Part shown: positions 1 through 9,232 of the stretch, piece after piece | Layout: every line of letters starts with the position of its first letter | Numbering within the stretch: position 1 is the stretch's first letter | DNA from: Calidifontibacter indicus | Lineage (GTDB): Bacteria; Actinomycetota; Actinomycetes; Actinomycetales; Dermatophilaceae | Direction: 5' to 3' | Length of the DNA stretch: 64,000 bases | Assembly (NCBI RefSeq): GCF_003386865.1 | Contig: NZ_QTUA01000001.1 | Coordinates: 682,001-746,000 of the forward strand | The notes under the pieces: model-generated | What the model was told of the DNA's origin: nothing | What the model saw: the letters and a program-made list of their open reading frames with translations, nothing else | Databases searched by the model: none | Translations under genes and position numbers: made by a program

Positions 1-354
1 GCAACCGCCGTCGTGTCGCTGTCGCGCGTCTGCCGCGCCGACGACCGCGGCAACGAGAAGCACGTGCAGGCGTGGCTCGTCGACAGCGACGACCCGTCGT
101 CGCACAACGACCTTGCGCTCGGCTTGCACGACGCCGCCGACGCGCTGAAGGAACTGCTGTGGGCAGGCGAGACCGTCTTCCTGCACTGCGTGCACGCCCA
201 CCACCGCACGCCGTCCGTGGCGCTGTTGCACGCGATGAAACACGGCGGACTCTCGCGGGATGAAGCCGTTGCCGCGGTGCGAAAAGCACTGGACCAGAAC
301 AATTTCGACGGCCTGCTGTGGCAGACCGCACTCAAGGAAGGGGAATCCGCATGA
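1..354 (+). CDS. Dual-specificity/tyrosine phosphatase-like protein (5' partial)
   Basis: The reading frame is open from the first base, so the gene starts outside the window. It contains the Cys-x5-Arg phosphatase signature as HCVHAHHRTPSVA (around residues 56-68 counted from GTG 13). The stop overlaps the ATG of the following ADP-ribosylglycohydrolase-like gene by ATGA (351-354), so the two are translationally coupled. In actinobacteria this phosphatase type often sits beside ADP-ribosylglycohydrolases. The pair may reverse ADP-ribosylation or process its products, but the substrate cannot be read from the sequence. Confidence 0.7.
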   Translation, partial: ATAVVSLSRVCRADDRGNEKHVQAWLVDSDDPSSHNDLALGLHDAADALKELLWAGETVFLHCVHAHHRTPSVALLHAMKHGGLSRDEAVAAVRKALDQNNFDGLLWQTALKEGESA

Positions 355-1315
355 ACAATGACATGAGCGAGATCGCGCGGCGGCAGGAGCGGTTCCGCGC
401 CATGATGATCGGCCTCGTGCTCGGCGACGCGCGCCTCGGCCCAGACGGAGAAACGCTCGTTGCCGGCGCGGCCACCGACCTGGCGATGCGTCAGTTGCAC
501 GCGCTGATCCGGTCGTGGCGCCCGCAAGGGTCGCGCAACGAATCGACGCTGATTCAAGCCACGATCAACGACCTGCAGTCGTTCGTCTACAAGACCGACG
601 AGCCGACATCGGTGCAATTGGAACCGCGGCCCTGGTTCGCGGCGAACCCGTTGTTCCACAAGCGGCGAGGCAATGCGCGCGCGACGGTCGAGGCGGTGAA
701 CGAAGGCCTGAAGTACTTCGGCGGCACCTCGAAGGGAGTGCACGGGCTGCTGCGCTCCGCACCGTTGTGCGCGCTCAACTCAACCGCCGACGACGTGAAC
801 GAGATGATCTCGCTGTCTGTGTGCCTCACCACGACATGGACTACGTCGCCAACCCGGCGATCCTGTTCAACGTGCTTCTGGCTCGCCTGGCGACGTCACC
901 CACCACGGAGATCGTGAATGTCATCGTCGACACGTTCGCAGAGGCGCCGGTGACCAAGGTCGACGCGTACTTCACGAGGGCCGCCGGTGAGGTCGATCTG
1001 GCTCACCTGCGCGAGGTCGGTTCGAACGGTCGGGCGCATCGCGTGCTCGCCGCCGCGATGTACCTCGCCACCTGCGAGGTCGACCTCGACGGCGCGATCG
1101 AGTTCGCGCGCCAGACCGCCGATCCGGACGGCGTCGCCGCCGTAGCCGGTGCGCTGATCGGTGCCTCGACCGGTGTCACGCCGTGGATGGACCTGCAGTT
1201 TGCCAAGCACGAATACGCCTGGCATATCGAGGTGTTGGTGCGCGATATGTTCGTGGTGGCCCTGACGGCGGACCAGCCGTTGATGGAGATGGCGGTGCAG
1301 TATCCGGGGTGGTGA
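351..1315 (+). pseudogene. ADP-ribosylglycohydrolase family protein, frameshifted
   Basis: Translation from ATG 351 reads an ADP-ribosylglycohydrolase-like N-terminus (RFRAMMIGLVLGDARL) up to about position 820 (EMISLSV). Homologous sequence then continues in another frame (HHDMDYVANPAILFNVLL) to the stop at 1315. A one- or two-base indel around 820-830 joins the halves into one protein of about 320 residues. It could be a real inactivating mutation or a sequencing error. The usual TDDT-type metal-binding motif is not obvious in the N-terminal part, so activity is doubtful even if the frame is restored. Confidence 0.7.
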
Positions 1316-1779
1316 CGGGGCGGCCAGGCGGGAACTGACTGATCCCCCGGATGCGTCGGCCAATGAGTTCCACTGAGGCTTCGCGCCATGGTCCTCGAGC
1401 CTTCCGGCGTGGACGCCGCCGCAGGTCACTAGCGACAATGTCGACGATCACCCCGTCTGAGCGCCCTTGCGCTCAAGCAGGAGCCAGTGCGGCTGGCTCG
1501 TGGCAGGCAGCCAGTTGCGGCTGATCGGCCCGATGACTCAGGCCTAGTGCCCCCTCGACATCAGGGCGTGACGTACGAGATGCCAATCCGCCTCCCGCAT
1601 CGCATGTTGGGACTTCGGCGACATGGCCAACTGTCGTACTTCTGCTGCGGTCAGGACACCAGGGGCACCGACCCATTCACTCCCATAATCTGCCCGGTAC
1701 GTGGTCACATCAACAACCTCCGTGTCGGCCACGTCGAACTCGGCGCGGCAGTGGAAACACCGCCAGTCCGGAGACTTAG

Positions 1780-3491
1780 CCTCGAGATTTCATCGGGTGT
1801 CGGTGTCGACGGCCGTGTTGTGAACTGAAAAGTGCTCCTGACCTGGGACGATAGGTGTTGCGAAGCAACTATCGGAACCAGTTCGAGGAGCACCTTCCAG
1901 GTGAAGAAGACTACCGGGTTCTACCCGTCTGTTCAGGTCGACACGGCACCGGTGTCGGCGGCTGGTTCGGCGGGCGGGGTGTTGCTGACCACGGCCGCGG
2001 AGGTGACGGGTCTGTCCCCGGCGATGGCGCGGGCTCTGGATGGGTGGCGCAAGCCGGCGGCGGTGCATCACCCGGCCAAGGTGCTCACCGACCTGGCCGT
2101 GACGCTGGCGCTCGGCGGTGACTGCCTGGCGGACGCGGCAGTGATCCGGTCCGAGGCCGACGTGTACGGACCGGTTGGATCCGAGGCAACGATCTCTCGC
2201 ACGATTACCGCGTTGGCCGCGGACGCCCACCGCGTGTTGAAGCAGGTGGCGGCCGCACGACGTGCCGCCCGTGCCCGCGCGTGGGCGCTGGCCGGTGAGC
2301 GCGCACCGACCCACGGTGTGACCGCCACCGATCCGTTGATCGTGGACCTGGACGCCACGCTGATCACCGCGCACTCGGACAAGGAAGAAGCCAAGCCCAC
2401 GTTCAAGAAAGGCTTCGGGTTCCACCCGTTGTGTGCGTTCGTGGACCACGGCCCGGACGGGACCGGTGAACCATTGGCGATGCAGTTGCGGCCGGGTAAC
2501 GCCGGCTCCAACACCGCCGCCGACCACATCCAGGTCACCCGGGACGCGCTCAAACAGCTGCCCGGGATCAACCCGGCCCGGCCGGGCCGCAAGGTGCTGA
2601 TCCGCACCGACGGCGGCGGCGGAACCCAGGAGTACACCAGGTGGCTTGCCCGCCGGGGTGTTTCGTACTCGGTCGGGTTCACCCTGCCCGCGTGCCTGCC
2701 CGAGCTGTACCGGCTGATCCCGGCCAAGGCGTGGCAGGCAGCACTGAACGCCGATGGCGAGGTCCGCGAAGGCGCGGACGTGGTCGAACTGACCGGCCTG
2801 CTCACGTTCCGCGGTCTGTTGTCCGGCTGGCCGGCAGGGATGCGGGTCATCGTGCGCCGGGAACGACCCCACCCCGGAGCGCAGTTGCGGTTCGACGACG
2901 TCGACGGGTACCGGTTGACCGCGTTCGCGACCAACACCACCCGCGGGCAACTGGCGAACCTGGAGTTGCGGCACCGGCGGCGGGCGCGGTGTGAGGACCG
3001 GATCCGGATCGCGAAGGACACCGGGCTGCGGAACTTGCCGCTGAAAGGGTTCACCGCCAACCAGATTTGGTGCGCCATCGTGATGCTCGCGGCCGACCTG
3101 ATCGCCTGGACCCAGCTGATCGGGTTCGACGCCGAGCACGAGGCACGCCGCTGGGAACCAAAGAAACTACGGTTACGGGTCTTCACGATCCCGGCCGCTA
3201 TCGCTCGGCACAGTCGCCGAATCCTGTTGCACATCAAGGAAACCGCAGCAAACGCCGACCTCGTGATCACTGCCTGGAAACGACTACACGACCCCGCGCC
3301 GGCAGCGACCGCGCCGGGGTGACCACCGGCACCCGTCCCGACGACCCCGCACGACTACCGGCCACGTGGAAACCGGCGCCCACCGCGAACGACATCGCGG
3401 GGACTTGTCACACCCATCAGGCAGAACCGACACCAGAACCGGCGATCACGCCGTCAACGACGGCACACGTCCGCCCGATGAAAGATCGAGG
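1780..3491 (+). mobile_element. IS1380-family insertion sequence
   Basis: The element is 1712 bp with one transposase gene. Its ends form imperfect inverted repeats: CCTCGAGATTTCATCGGG at 1780-1797 and its partner at 3474-3491, matching at 16 of 18 positions. It is flanked by the 4-bp direct repeat TTAG (1776-1779 and 3492-3495), the target-duplication length known for IS1380. It lies inside a minus-strand zinc-ribbon gene. The intact transposase and matching target duplication suggest a recent insertion that may still be mobile. Confidence 0.93.
1901..3322 (+). CDS. IS1380 family transposase
   Basis: The product is a DDE transposase of about 473 residues starting at GTG 1901, with a GAGGAG ribosome-binding site about 9 bases upstream; the open frame reaches back to 1832 without such a site. 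Family hallmarks include VDLDATLITAHSDKEEAKPTFKKGFGFHPL (first catalytic Asp), LIRTDGGG (second Asp) and the C-terminal CEDRIRIAKDTGLRNLP with the catalytic Glu region. The frame is intact. It is the only gene of the element and catalyses cut-and-paste movement. Confidence 0.93.
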   Translation: MKKTTGFYPSVQVDTAPVSAAGSAGGVLLTTAAEVTGLSPAMARALDGWRKPAAVHHPAKVLTDLAVTLALGGDCLADAAVIRSEADVYGPVGSEATISRTITALAADAHRVLKQVAAARRAARARAWALAGERAPTHGVTATDPLIVDLDATLITAHSDKEEAKPTFKKGFGFHPLCAFVDHGPDGTGEPLAMQLRPGNAGSNTAADHIQVTRDALKQLPGINPARPGRKVLIRTDGGGGTQEYTRWLARRGVSYSVGFTLPACLPELYRLIPAKAWQAALNADGEVREGADVVELTGLLTFRGLLSGWPAGMRVIVRRERPHPGAQLRFDDVDGYRLTAFATNTTRGQLANLELRHRRRARCEDRIRIAKDTGLRNLPLKGFTANQIWCAIVMLAADLIAWTQLIGFDAEHEARRWEPKKLRLRVFTIPAAIARHSRRILLHIKETAANADLVITAWKRLHDPAPAATAPG

Positions 3492-3958
3492 TTAGTTTTC
3501 CTGTACTTGATGTCGGAAGCTCCACAACTGGGGCAAAGGCGACGGTCGACGGTCCCTGTACCTGTGGTGATCCGTTCGACCGTGGAGAAGCCCAGTAAAC
3601 CAACCTTGTCCCACAGAACGACTCGGTCGCCCACCGAGATGGCTCGGAAGTTCGGGACCCGACTGTTCCACGAGTAGAACTTGCTTATGTCGTCGTCGTA
3701 CCCGTCGTTCCCGCCGTACGACCGATCAGCCGACGCCAGCGCCATCAGGAGCCAGGTGCGCCGTTCGGGGGTAGGTTCAGCAGCCATGACCAGATCTTAA
3801 GAAGAGTCATCCGCCGGCGCACCGCGGGGATGCTGGATCGCCGGGTGTGTGCCCCAGTCGGGAATCGCGCTCGAAATTTCGCCCCGCAGGCGTTTCTGCC
3901 TAGGACAGCCACTAACCTCACGGGCAAAGGGTGAAGAGTCTCATCGAGAGGGGGATGC

Positions 3959-5434
3959 GTGTCTGAATGGGACATCGCGGAGCCGCGGGCTGACGCACTG
4001 ATCGAGTCGCTCCGAGCGTTCGGATACACGCCAGAAGCCGCGATCGCTGACATCGTCGATAACAGCATCTCGGCGGGTGCCAAGACCATACGTATCGACA
4101 TGATCTGGGCAGGTCGCGATTCGATCGTTTCCATCGTCGACGACGGCAAGGGCATGACCGAGGGTGATCTGTACGTCGCGATGCGGCCCGGAAGCATGAG
4201 CCCCCTTGATGCCCGTTCAAAGGGTGACTTGGGCCGATTCGGGCTCGGGCTGAAGACTGCGTCGTTCTCCCAAGCTCGCGAACTCACCGTCTCGTCCCGA
4301 ACGCCGGCGGGCACCGCCATCCGACGGTGGGACCTCGACACCGTCGCGAAGACGGGGGAGTGGCGACTTCTGCGCACGGGCCCTCTGGCCGAGTCGGTAG
4401 ACCTTCAGCCACTTCGGCCATGCGGCACAGTCGTCACTTGGACTAAATGCGATCGGTTGGTCGGCGACGTCGACGCGGGCGACTCAAAGGCCCACGATCG
4501 CTTCCTCGGACTCATCCGGCGCGTCAAACATCATCTAGAGGCGACGTTCCATCGGTTCTTAGTCGGGCGAGGCCGGCTCTCGATGAGCCTCAATGGTCAG
4601 CCGCTCGCAGCATGGGACCCATTCCTGACCGATCACCCCGCGACTCAGCTGCTGTTCTCGGAGGAGCTCCCATTCCAAGGGGAGTTGGTAAAGGTGAAGG
4701 CGTACGTGCTTCCCCACCGCAGCAAGCTCTCACCCGCCGAAGTCGAACGTGGCCACGGCGCGATGGGCTGGAACCAACAGCAGGGCTTCTACCTCTATCG
4801 CTCCAACCGCCTCTTGGTCCAAGGCGACTGGCTAGGGCTTGGTTTGACGAAGGACGAGCACACTAAACTCGCGCGGATTGCGATCGACTTCCCTGCCAGC
4901 CTTGATCACGCATGGCAGGTTGACGTTAAGAAGTCAGCCGCACGTACTCCAGGACCGCTGGTTACTGAGCTGTTTCGTATTGCGAAGGTTGCTCGATCGC
5001 GAGCCGAGGAGGTGTACAGATTTCGTGGCAAAATCATGGCCTCCAAGAGCAGTCAACCATTTATCGTTGCGTGGGAGCAGTACACGGATCGGGCAGGCGA
5101 GATCCGCTACAGGGTCAACAGGTCCCACCCCGTGATCGTTGCTCTCATGGACGCCAATGCTGGACGAAAGAATGATATAGAGAAGGCGCTCCGTTTTATC
5201 GAGGAGACCGTCCCGACCACGCTCATCGGCGTCAGTATCGCTGATTCGTTGGATCACCAACCGACGCCGTTCGGAGGTGCGACCAAAGATCTCAAGCCAA
5301 TCATTAAATTCGTCTTCGCTGACCTCATCAAGGATGGCTACTCGGCGGATGAAGCCTTGAACCAGATCGCTGTCATCGAGCCGTTCGCGCAGTTCCCTCA
5401 AGTCGTTCAAGCCCTCAGGGAGAGTCAGAAATGA
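3959..5434 (+). CDS. MORC/MutL-like GHKL ATPase (first paralogue)
   Basis: The product has 491 residues and starts at GTG 3959 behind a GAGAGGGGG ribosome-binding site. The N-terminal Hsp90/MutL-type fold shows the N box ADIVDNSISAGA (Asn35), the DDGKGM motif (61-66) and the glycine-rich lid GRFGLGLKT (92-100). The remainder contains WNQQQGFYLYRSNRLL and DEHTKLARI, blocks shared with the second GHKL protein at 16196-17521. MORC-like ATPases are known from bacterial restriction-type operons and are thought to clamp DNA upon ATP binding. The gene overlaps the next by ATGA (5431-5434) and opens the operon. Confidence 0.9.
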   Translation: MSEWDIAEPRADALIESLRAFGYTPEAAIADIVDNSISAGAKTIRIDMIWAGRDSIVSIVDDGKGMTEGDLYVAMRPGSMSPLDARSKGDLGRFGLGLKTASFSQARELTVSSRTPAGTAIRRWDLDTVAKTGEWRLLRTGPLAESVDLQPLRPCGTVVTWTKCDRLVGDVDAGDSKAHDRFLGLIRRVKHHLEATFHRFLVGRGRLSMSLNGQPLAAWDPFLTDHPATQLLFSEELPFQGELVKVKAYVLPHRSKLSPAEVERGHGAMGWNQQQGFYLYRSNRLLVQGDWLGLGLTKDEHTKLARIAIDFPASLDHAWQVDVKKSAARTPGPLVTELFRIAKVARSRAEEVYRFRGKIMASKSSQPFIVAWEQYTDRAGEIRYRVNRSHPVIVALMDANAGRKNDIEKALRFIEETVPTTLIGVSIADSLDHQPTPFGGATKDLKPIIKFVFADLIKDGYSADEALNQIAVIEPFAQFPQVVQALRESQK

Positions 5435-8244
5435 GCAACACAATTTTGGTTCGCGGGTCAGTCATGTTGAAAATCGATCAGTACGCCAAGCAGAACAAGC
5501 CTGTGACCCCAGAGCAGATCAGGTCTTGGGTGGACAACTTCGCCGACGTGGTGGAGGGGATGGACCCAGGCGACATGGTCGATCGTGAGCAGATCGCAAA
5601 GGAGATTGAGGGCGATGTCAATGTGCACATCGGCACCTGGAACTCGATGTCAGACGACTCGGACCATATTCCGTGGCTGCATGCACGCCTCGAAGACAAG
5701 GAGGCGTGGAAGTTCTGGGATCGCTATAAGCGGTTCATGCGGGACGAGCTCAAGCTGCCACCGAAGTCGATCACACGACTGGATGAGGTAACAGACGAGA
5801 TCCTCGGCAGGTTGGAGGACCCGAAGCGCGAGGGAGGCTGGGATCGGCGCGGTCTTGTGGCTGGTCAAGTCCAGTCCGGCAAAACGGGAAACTACACGGG
5901 CCTAATCACAAAGGCGATCGATAACGGTTACAAGCTGATTGTCGTTCTAGCTGGCGTACATAACAGTCTTCGCAGTCAGACGCAAGCTCGGATCGACGAA
6001 GGAATCCTCGGTTTCGACACGAGGGCGATCCGCCAAGCCCAGCAGGCAGACGGCGCCAACCGCATCGGAGTGGGCAAGCTCGCAGGTGAATGGCTACACG
6101 TCAGCTCCTTCACATCGTCTTCCGAGTCCGGGGACTTCAGGCTGAATGTCGCTCAGGCAATGGGAGTGGTACCCGGAGGATCTGACCCGATCATTCTGGT
6201 GGTCAAGAAGAACAAGTCCATCCTCGATAATCTCTACAAGTGGTCGACGCATCTCAAAGGTACGACGGATCCAGAGACGGGGAAGTTCAGGGTCAAGAAC
6301 GTGCCGGTTCTTGTTATCGATGATGAGGCCGACCACGCATCGGTGAACACAAAGTTCGCGAAGGACGACAGCGAGATCGATCCGTCGGAAATCAATCGCT
6401 TGATTCGGAAATTTCTCGACACGTTCGAACAGACTGCGTACGTCGCGTACACGGCGACTCCGTTCGCGAACATCTTCATCGACCCAGATGCTGATCATTC
6501 CACGGTTGGCGAGGATCTGTTCCCGCGAAGCTTCATCATCAACCTTCCGGCCCCGAGCACCTATATCGGGCCTGAACGTGTGTTCGGACTTGACGCTGAC
6601 AACGCCAACGCAGTGGAAGGTGTCGAGGCCCTCGACATTGTCAGGGAGACGTCGGACTACGAGGAGTGGCTTCCGGACAAGCACAAGGCTCTCGACCAAT
6701 TGGGTGGTGAGCTGCCGAGCAGCCTCGAGGACGCGATTGTCTTCTTCCTGATGGCAGGAGCTGTCCGTAGATTACGTGGGCAAGCGCACAAGCACCACTC
6801 GATGCTGATCCACGTTACGCGCTTTACCGTCATGCAGCGTCGGGTCGCCGATCAAGTTGCGGAATATTTGGCGAACGTCACGGACAGACTGGAGTTCGGG
6901 GAAGGATCGTCGCCCCTCCTGGCCGCGCAGATCGACCGTCTCTGGCATGAGGATCTCCTTCCGACCAGTCTGGACATCTCGCGGCGTGAGGACCTTGCAT
7001 CACAGGTCGGGGACATTCCGACCTTGGACGAGGTAAAGGCCGAGATGGCTGAGGCAGGTCGTCAGACTCGACTCCACGTCGTCAACGGTACGTCTGCTGA
7101 CGCATTGGAGTATGTCGACCATCCCGATGGCATCAGCGTAATCGCGATTGGTGGGGACAAGCTCTCGCGCGGCCTTACATTGGAGGGCCTCTGCGTTTCG
7201 TACTATCTCCGTGCCAGCCGTATGTACGACACCCTCATGCAGATGGGAAGGTGGTTTGGCTACCGTCCAGGTTATCTGGACCTCTGTCGCCTGTACACGA
7301 CATCTGCCTTGGTCAACTGGTATGAAAAGATCACGGCTGCAAGTGCCGAGCTCCAAGCAGAGTTCGAGGCAATGTCCGCCGTCGGGTCTACCCCACAACA
7401 GTTCGGTCTCCGCGTTCGTCAACTTCCTGACGGCCTCTTGGTGACCTCGCCGCAAAAGCTTAAGCATGCTGCGACCTACTCCATATCCTTCAGCGGAGGA
7501 ATCTCTGAAACGGTGACATTCCTGCCGGACCAGCGCGAGGCGAACCTTAAGACACTTGCTGAGCTAATGGTCTCGCTGGGAGATGACCACTCGCCGGTCG
7601 GCGATGGTCGCGTGTGGAGAAACGTGGATGCAGACACGGTCATCAGGTTCTTGTCCGAGTACAAGGCGGACAAGGCAGCGCTGAAGAGTCGTCCGGAACC
7701 TCTCGTCAAGTACATCAAGACGCGTCGAGCGGAGGGTGAGCTGGGCTCGTGGACCGTCGTGATCGCCGGCCGACAGAACGGCTTGGAGCACTGGGACGTG
7801 GCCGGGGACACGCTCAGCCTCATCGAGCGGAGCAACCAGGCCGGCAAGGAGACGGCCCGTTATACCGTGCGACGGGTCGTGAGCCCTGCGCATGAGCTTG
7901 TCGACTTCACCGCGGGGTCGCCCGGCTGGGACCGCGCTCTTGCAGAGACCGTTGCGGCGTGGGAGCTGCGGCCGAACAAGAAGGCGGGCGCGAAGCCGCC
8001 GTCCTTGCCCAGCGGGCGGGCGGAACGATTCCGCCGGTCGGTTAACGACGGCCTGCTGCTCGTGTACCCCTTGTCGGCCACGTCATGGTTGAAAACCCAT
8101 GAGGGGGAGTGTCTTTCCGGCGAACCGTTCGTCGGGTTCGCGGTGTCGTTCCCGCATTCTGTGGGGGCGAAGCCTTTGGAGTACAAGGTCAACCCGGTCT
8201 TCCTAAAGAACGTCTTCGGATGGGATGACGACGACGATGCGTGA
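5431..8244 (+). CDS. Z1 domain helicase/NTPase
   Basis: The protein has 937 residues. A superfamily 2-type core is visible: Walker A GQVQSGKT (145-152), Walker B DDEAD (297-301), the motif III-like AYTATPFANIF, and C-terminal IGGDKLSRGLTLEGL and QMGRWFGYRPGY. The latter blocks typify the Z1 domain found beside MORC-like ATPases and AIPR proteins. The likely role is ATP-driven movement along or remodelling of foreign DNA for the adjacent nuclease. Starts at 5431 and 5464 are both possible; 5431 gives the ATGA overlap with the upstream gene. The 3' end overlaps the nuclease gene. Confidence 0.92.
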   Translation: MSNTILVRGSVMLKIDQYAKQNKPVTPEQIRSWVDNFADVVEGMDPGDMVDREQIAKEIEGDVNVHIGTWNSMSDDSDHIPWLHARLEDKEAWKFWDRYKRFMRDELKLPPKSITRLDEVTDEILGRLEDPKREGGWDRRGLVAGQVQSGKTGNYTGLITKAIDNGYKLIVVLAGVHNSLRSQTQARIDEGILGFDTRAIRQAQQADGANRIGVGKLAGEWLHVSSFTSSSESGDFRLNVAQAMGVVPGGSDPIILVVKKNKSILDNLYKWSTHLKGTTDPETGKFRVKNVPVLVIDDEADHASVNTKFAKDDSEIDPSEINRLIRKFLDTFEQTAYVAYTATPFANIFIDPDADHSTVGEDLFPRSFIINLPAPSTYIGPERVFGLDADNANAVEGVEALDIVRETSDYEEWLPDKHKALDQLGGELPSSLEDAIVFFLMAGAVRRLRGQAHKHHSMLIHVTRFTVMQRRVADQVAEYLANVTDRLEFGEGSSPLLAAQIDRLWHEDLLPTSLDISRREDLASQVGDIPTLDEVKAEMAEAGRQTRLHVVNGTSADALEYVDHPDGISVIAIGGDKLSRGLTLEGLCVSYYLRASRMYDTLMQMGRWFGYRPGYLDLCRLYTTSALVNWYEKITAASAELQAEFEAMSAVGSTPQQFGLRVRQLPDGLLVTSPQKLKHAATYSISFSGGISETVTFLPDQREANLKTLAELMVSLGDDHSPVGDGRVWRNVDADTVIRFLSEYKADKAALKSRPEPLVKYIKTRRAEGELGSWTVVIAGRQNGLEHWDVAGDTLSLIERSNQAGKETARYTVRRVVSPAHELVDFTAGSPGWDRALAETVAAWELRPNKKAGAKPPSLPSGRAERFRRSVNDGLLLVYPLSATSWLKTHEGECLSGEPFVGFAVSFPHSVGAKPLEYKVNPVFLKNVFGWDDDDDA

Positions 8245-9232
8245 CGTATTGGACCCAGCCCTGTGGGCGAAGATCGCGGAGGATCCGCTGCATGAAGGCG
8301 CGGTGTTGCGCCGAGTGTTGCCCGGGTTGCCGCATGACGTGTTCATCGGCGAGATTCGCCCGAGCAGAAATCGGGTGCTCGAACTATCGGTGCTCGGATT
8401 GGCCTCTAACATGCCCAAGCGGTGGCGCCAGTCCAGAGGGCTGGAAATCACGGTCGACTCGACGACCTCCGACCGCACGAAGGTGCGTCTCCGATCGATG
8501 ACGAAGCTCGGGGATCCACTCTTTACGGAACTCGCATCCGATGTTGTCAGCACGCTCGCTTCATTCTCCGGCGCCGATGCCGCGACGCGGGTCGTCGAAC
8601 GTGTCCTCGCTTGGCAGGACTTCTACGCGCGACGGGGTGAACCGTTCTCTGAGGAACGAGCAGCGGGTCTGTTCGGCGAACTGACACTTCTGGGAGGCTG
8701 CTTCGTCGACGTGTTGGGCATATCCGCTGCGGTGTTTGGGTGGACAGGTCCGGACCCCGCACTTCAGGATTTCCAGTTTGCCGACCTTGCCGTGGAGGTA
8801 AAGACCTACCGCGGGCTCGGCGCCGGACACATGAGGATCAGCTCCGAGCGTCAGTTGGAGCACGTCGGCGTTACGGCGCTCTACGTGGCGTACGTGTCGC
8901 TAGATCAGCGCCAAGACGGCACCGGCACCACGCTTCTCGAACTGATAGGTGATGTTCGCCGACGGTTGAGCGACTCGGACCATGCTTTGCACCTCTTTGA
9001 AGGAAAGCTCCTGAACAGTGGCTGGCGCGATTCGCATGCGGAGTTTCGTGCCGAGCGCTACGAGGTTCGCTCCGTCGAGTTCTTCTTGGTCTCGGACACA
9101 TTCCCGCGCCTGGTCGCTAGCGAACTCCCAACTGGCATCAGCAATGTGAGCTACCTTGTTGAGCGAAGCGCACTGAGTCCGTACTTGACGGAGAGAAATG
9201 CAGTTGTGGCGCACCTGAGGACGAAGCAATGA
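8225..9232 (+). CDS. PD-(D/E)XK motif nuclease (DUF4420)
   Basis: The protein has 335 residues from ATG 8225, or 331 from ATG 8237. The nuclease core is seen as AAGLFGEL (helix with Glu), then QDFQFADLAVEVKTYRG, where the Asp and the ExK carry the PD-(D/E)XK metal site. This is the arrangement of the PD-(D/E)XK protein family encoded next to Z1 and AIPR genes. It is likely the DNA-cutting effector of the operon. It overlaps the Z1 gene at its 5' end and the AIPR gene by ATGA at 9229-9232. Confidence 0.87.
   Translation: MTTTMRDVLDPALWAKIAEDPLHEGAVLRRVLPGLPHDVFIGEIRPSRNRVLELSVLGLASNMPKRWRQSRGLEITVDSTTSDRTKVRLRSMTKLGDPLFTELASDVVSTLASFSGADAATRVVERVLAWQDFYARRGEPFSEERAAGLFGELTLLGGCFVDVLGISAAVFGWTGPDPALQDFQFADLAVEVKTYRGLGAGHMRISSERQLEHVGVTALYVAYVSLDQRQDGTGTTLLELIGDVRRRLSDSDHALHLFEGKLLNSGWRDSHAEFRAERYEVRSVEFFLVSDTFPRLVASELPTGISNVSYLVERSALSPYLTERNAVVAHLRTKQ

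Larger units (their letters stand above)
1544..3787 (-). pseudogene. Zinc-ribbon protein gene split by the IS1380 element
   Basis: The 5' part runs from ATG 3787 down to 3492 and the 3' part from 1779 down to the TAG at 1544. Removing the IS plus one TTAG copy restores one frame: ...CPSCGASDIKYRKT joins KSPDWRCFHCRAEFD..., which completes a CxxC...CxxC zinc ribbon. The restored protein has about 178 residues. Its start (TWLLMALASADRSYGGNDGYDDD) and the block VSPKSQxxMRxxDW resemble the N-terminal region of actinobacterial HNH-endonuclease-type proteins. No HNH domain follows, so the C-terminus may be lost as well. The family name is inference; the reconstruction is seen directly. Confidence 0.75.

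Noticed and set aside
1790-3139. Long minus-strand frame opposite the IS1380 transposase
   Set aside because: The plus strand encodes a full, conserved transposase; the antisense translation is arginine/proline/glycine-rich with no motif.
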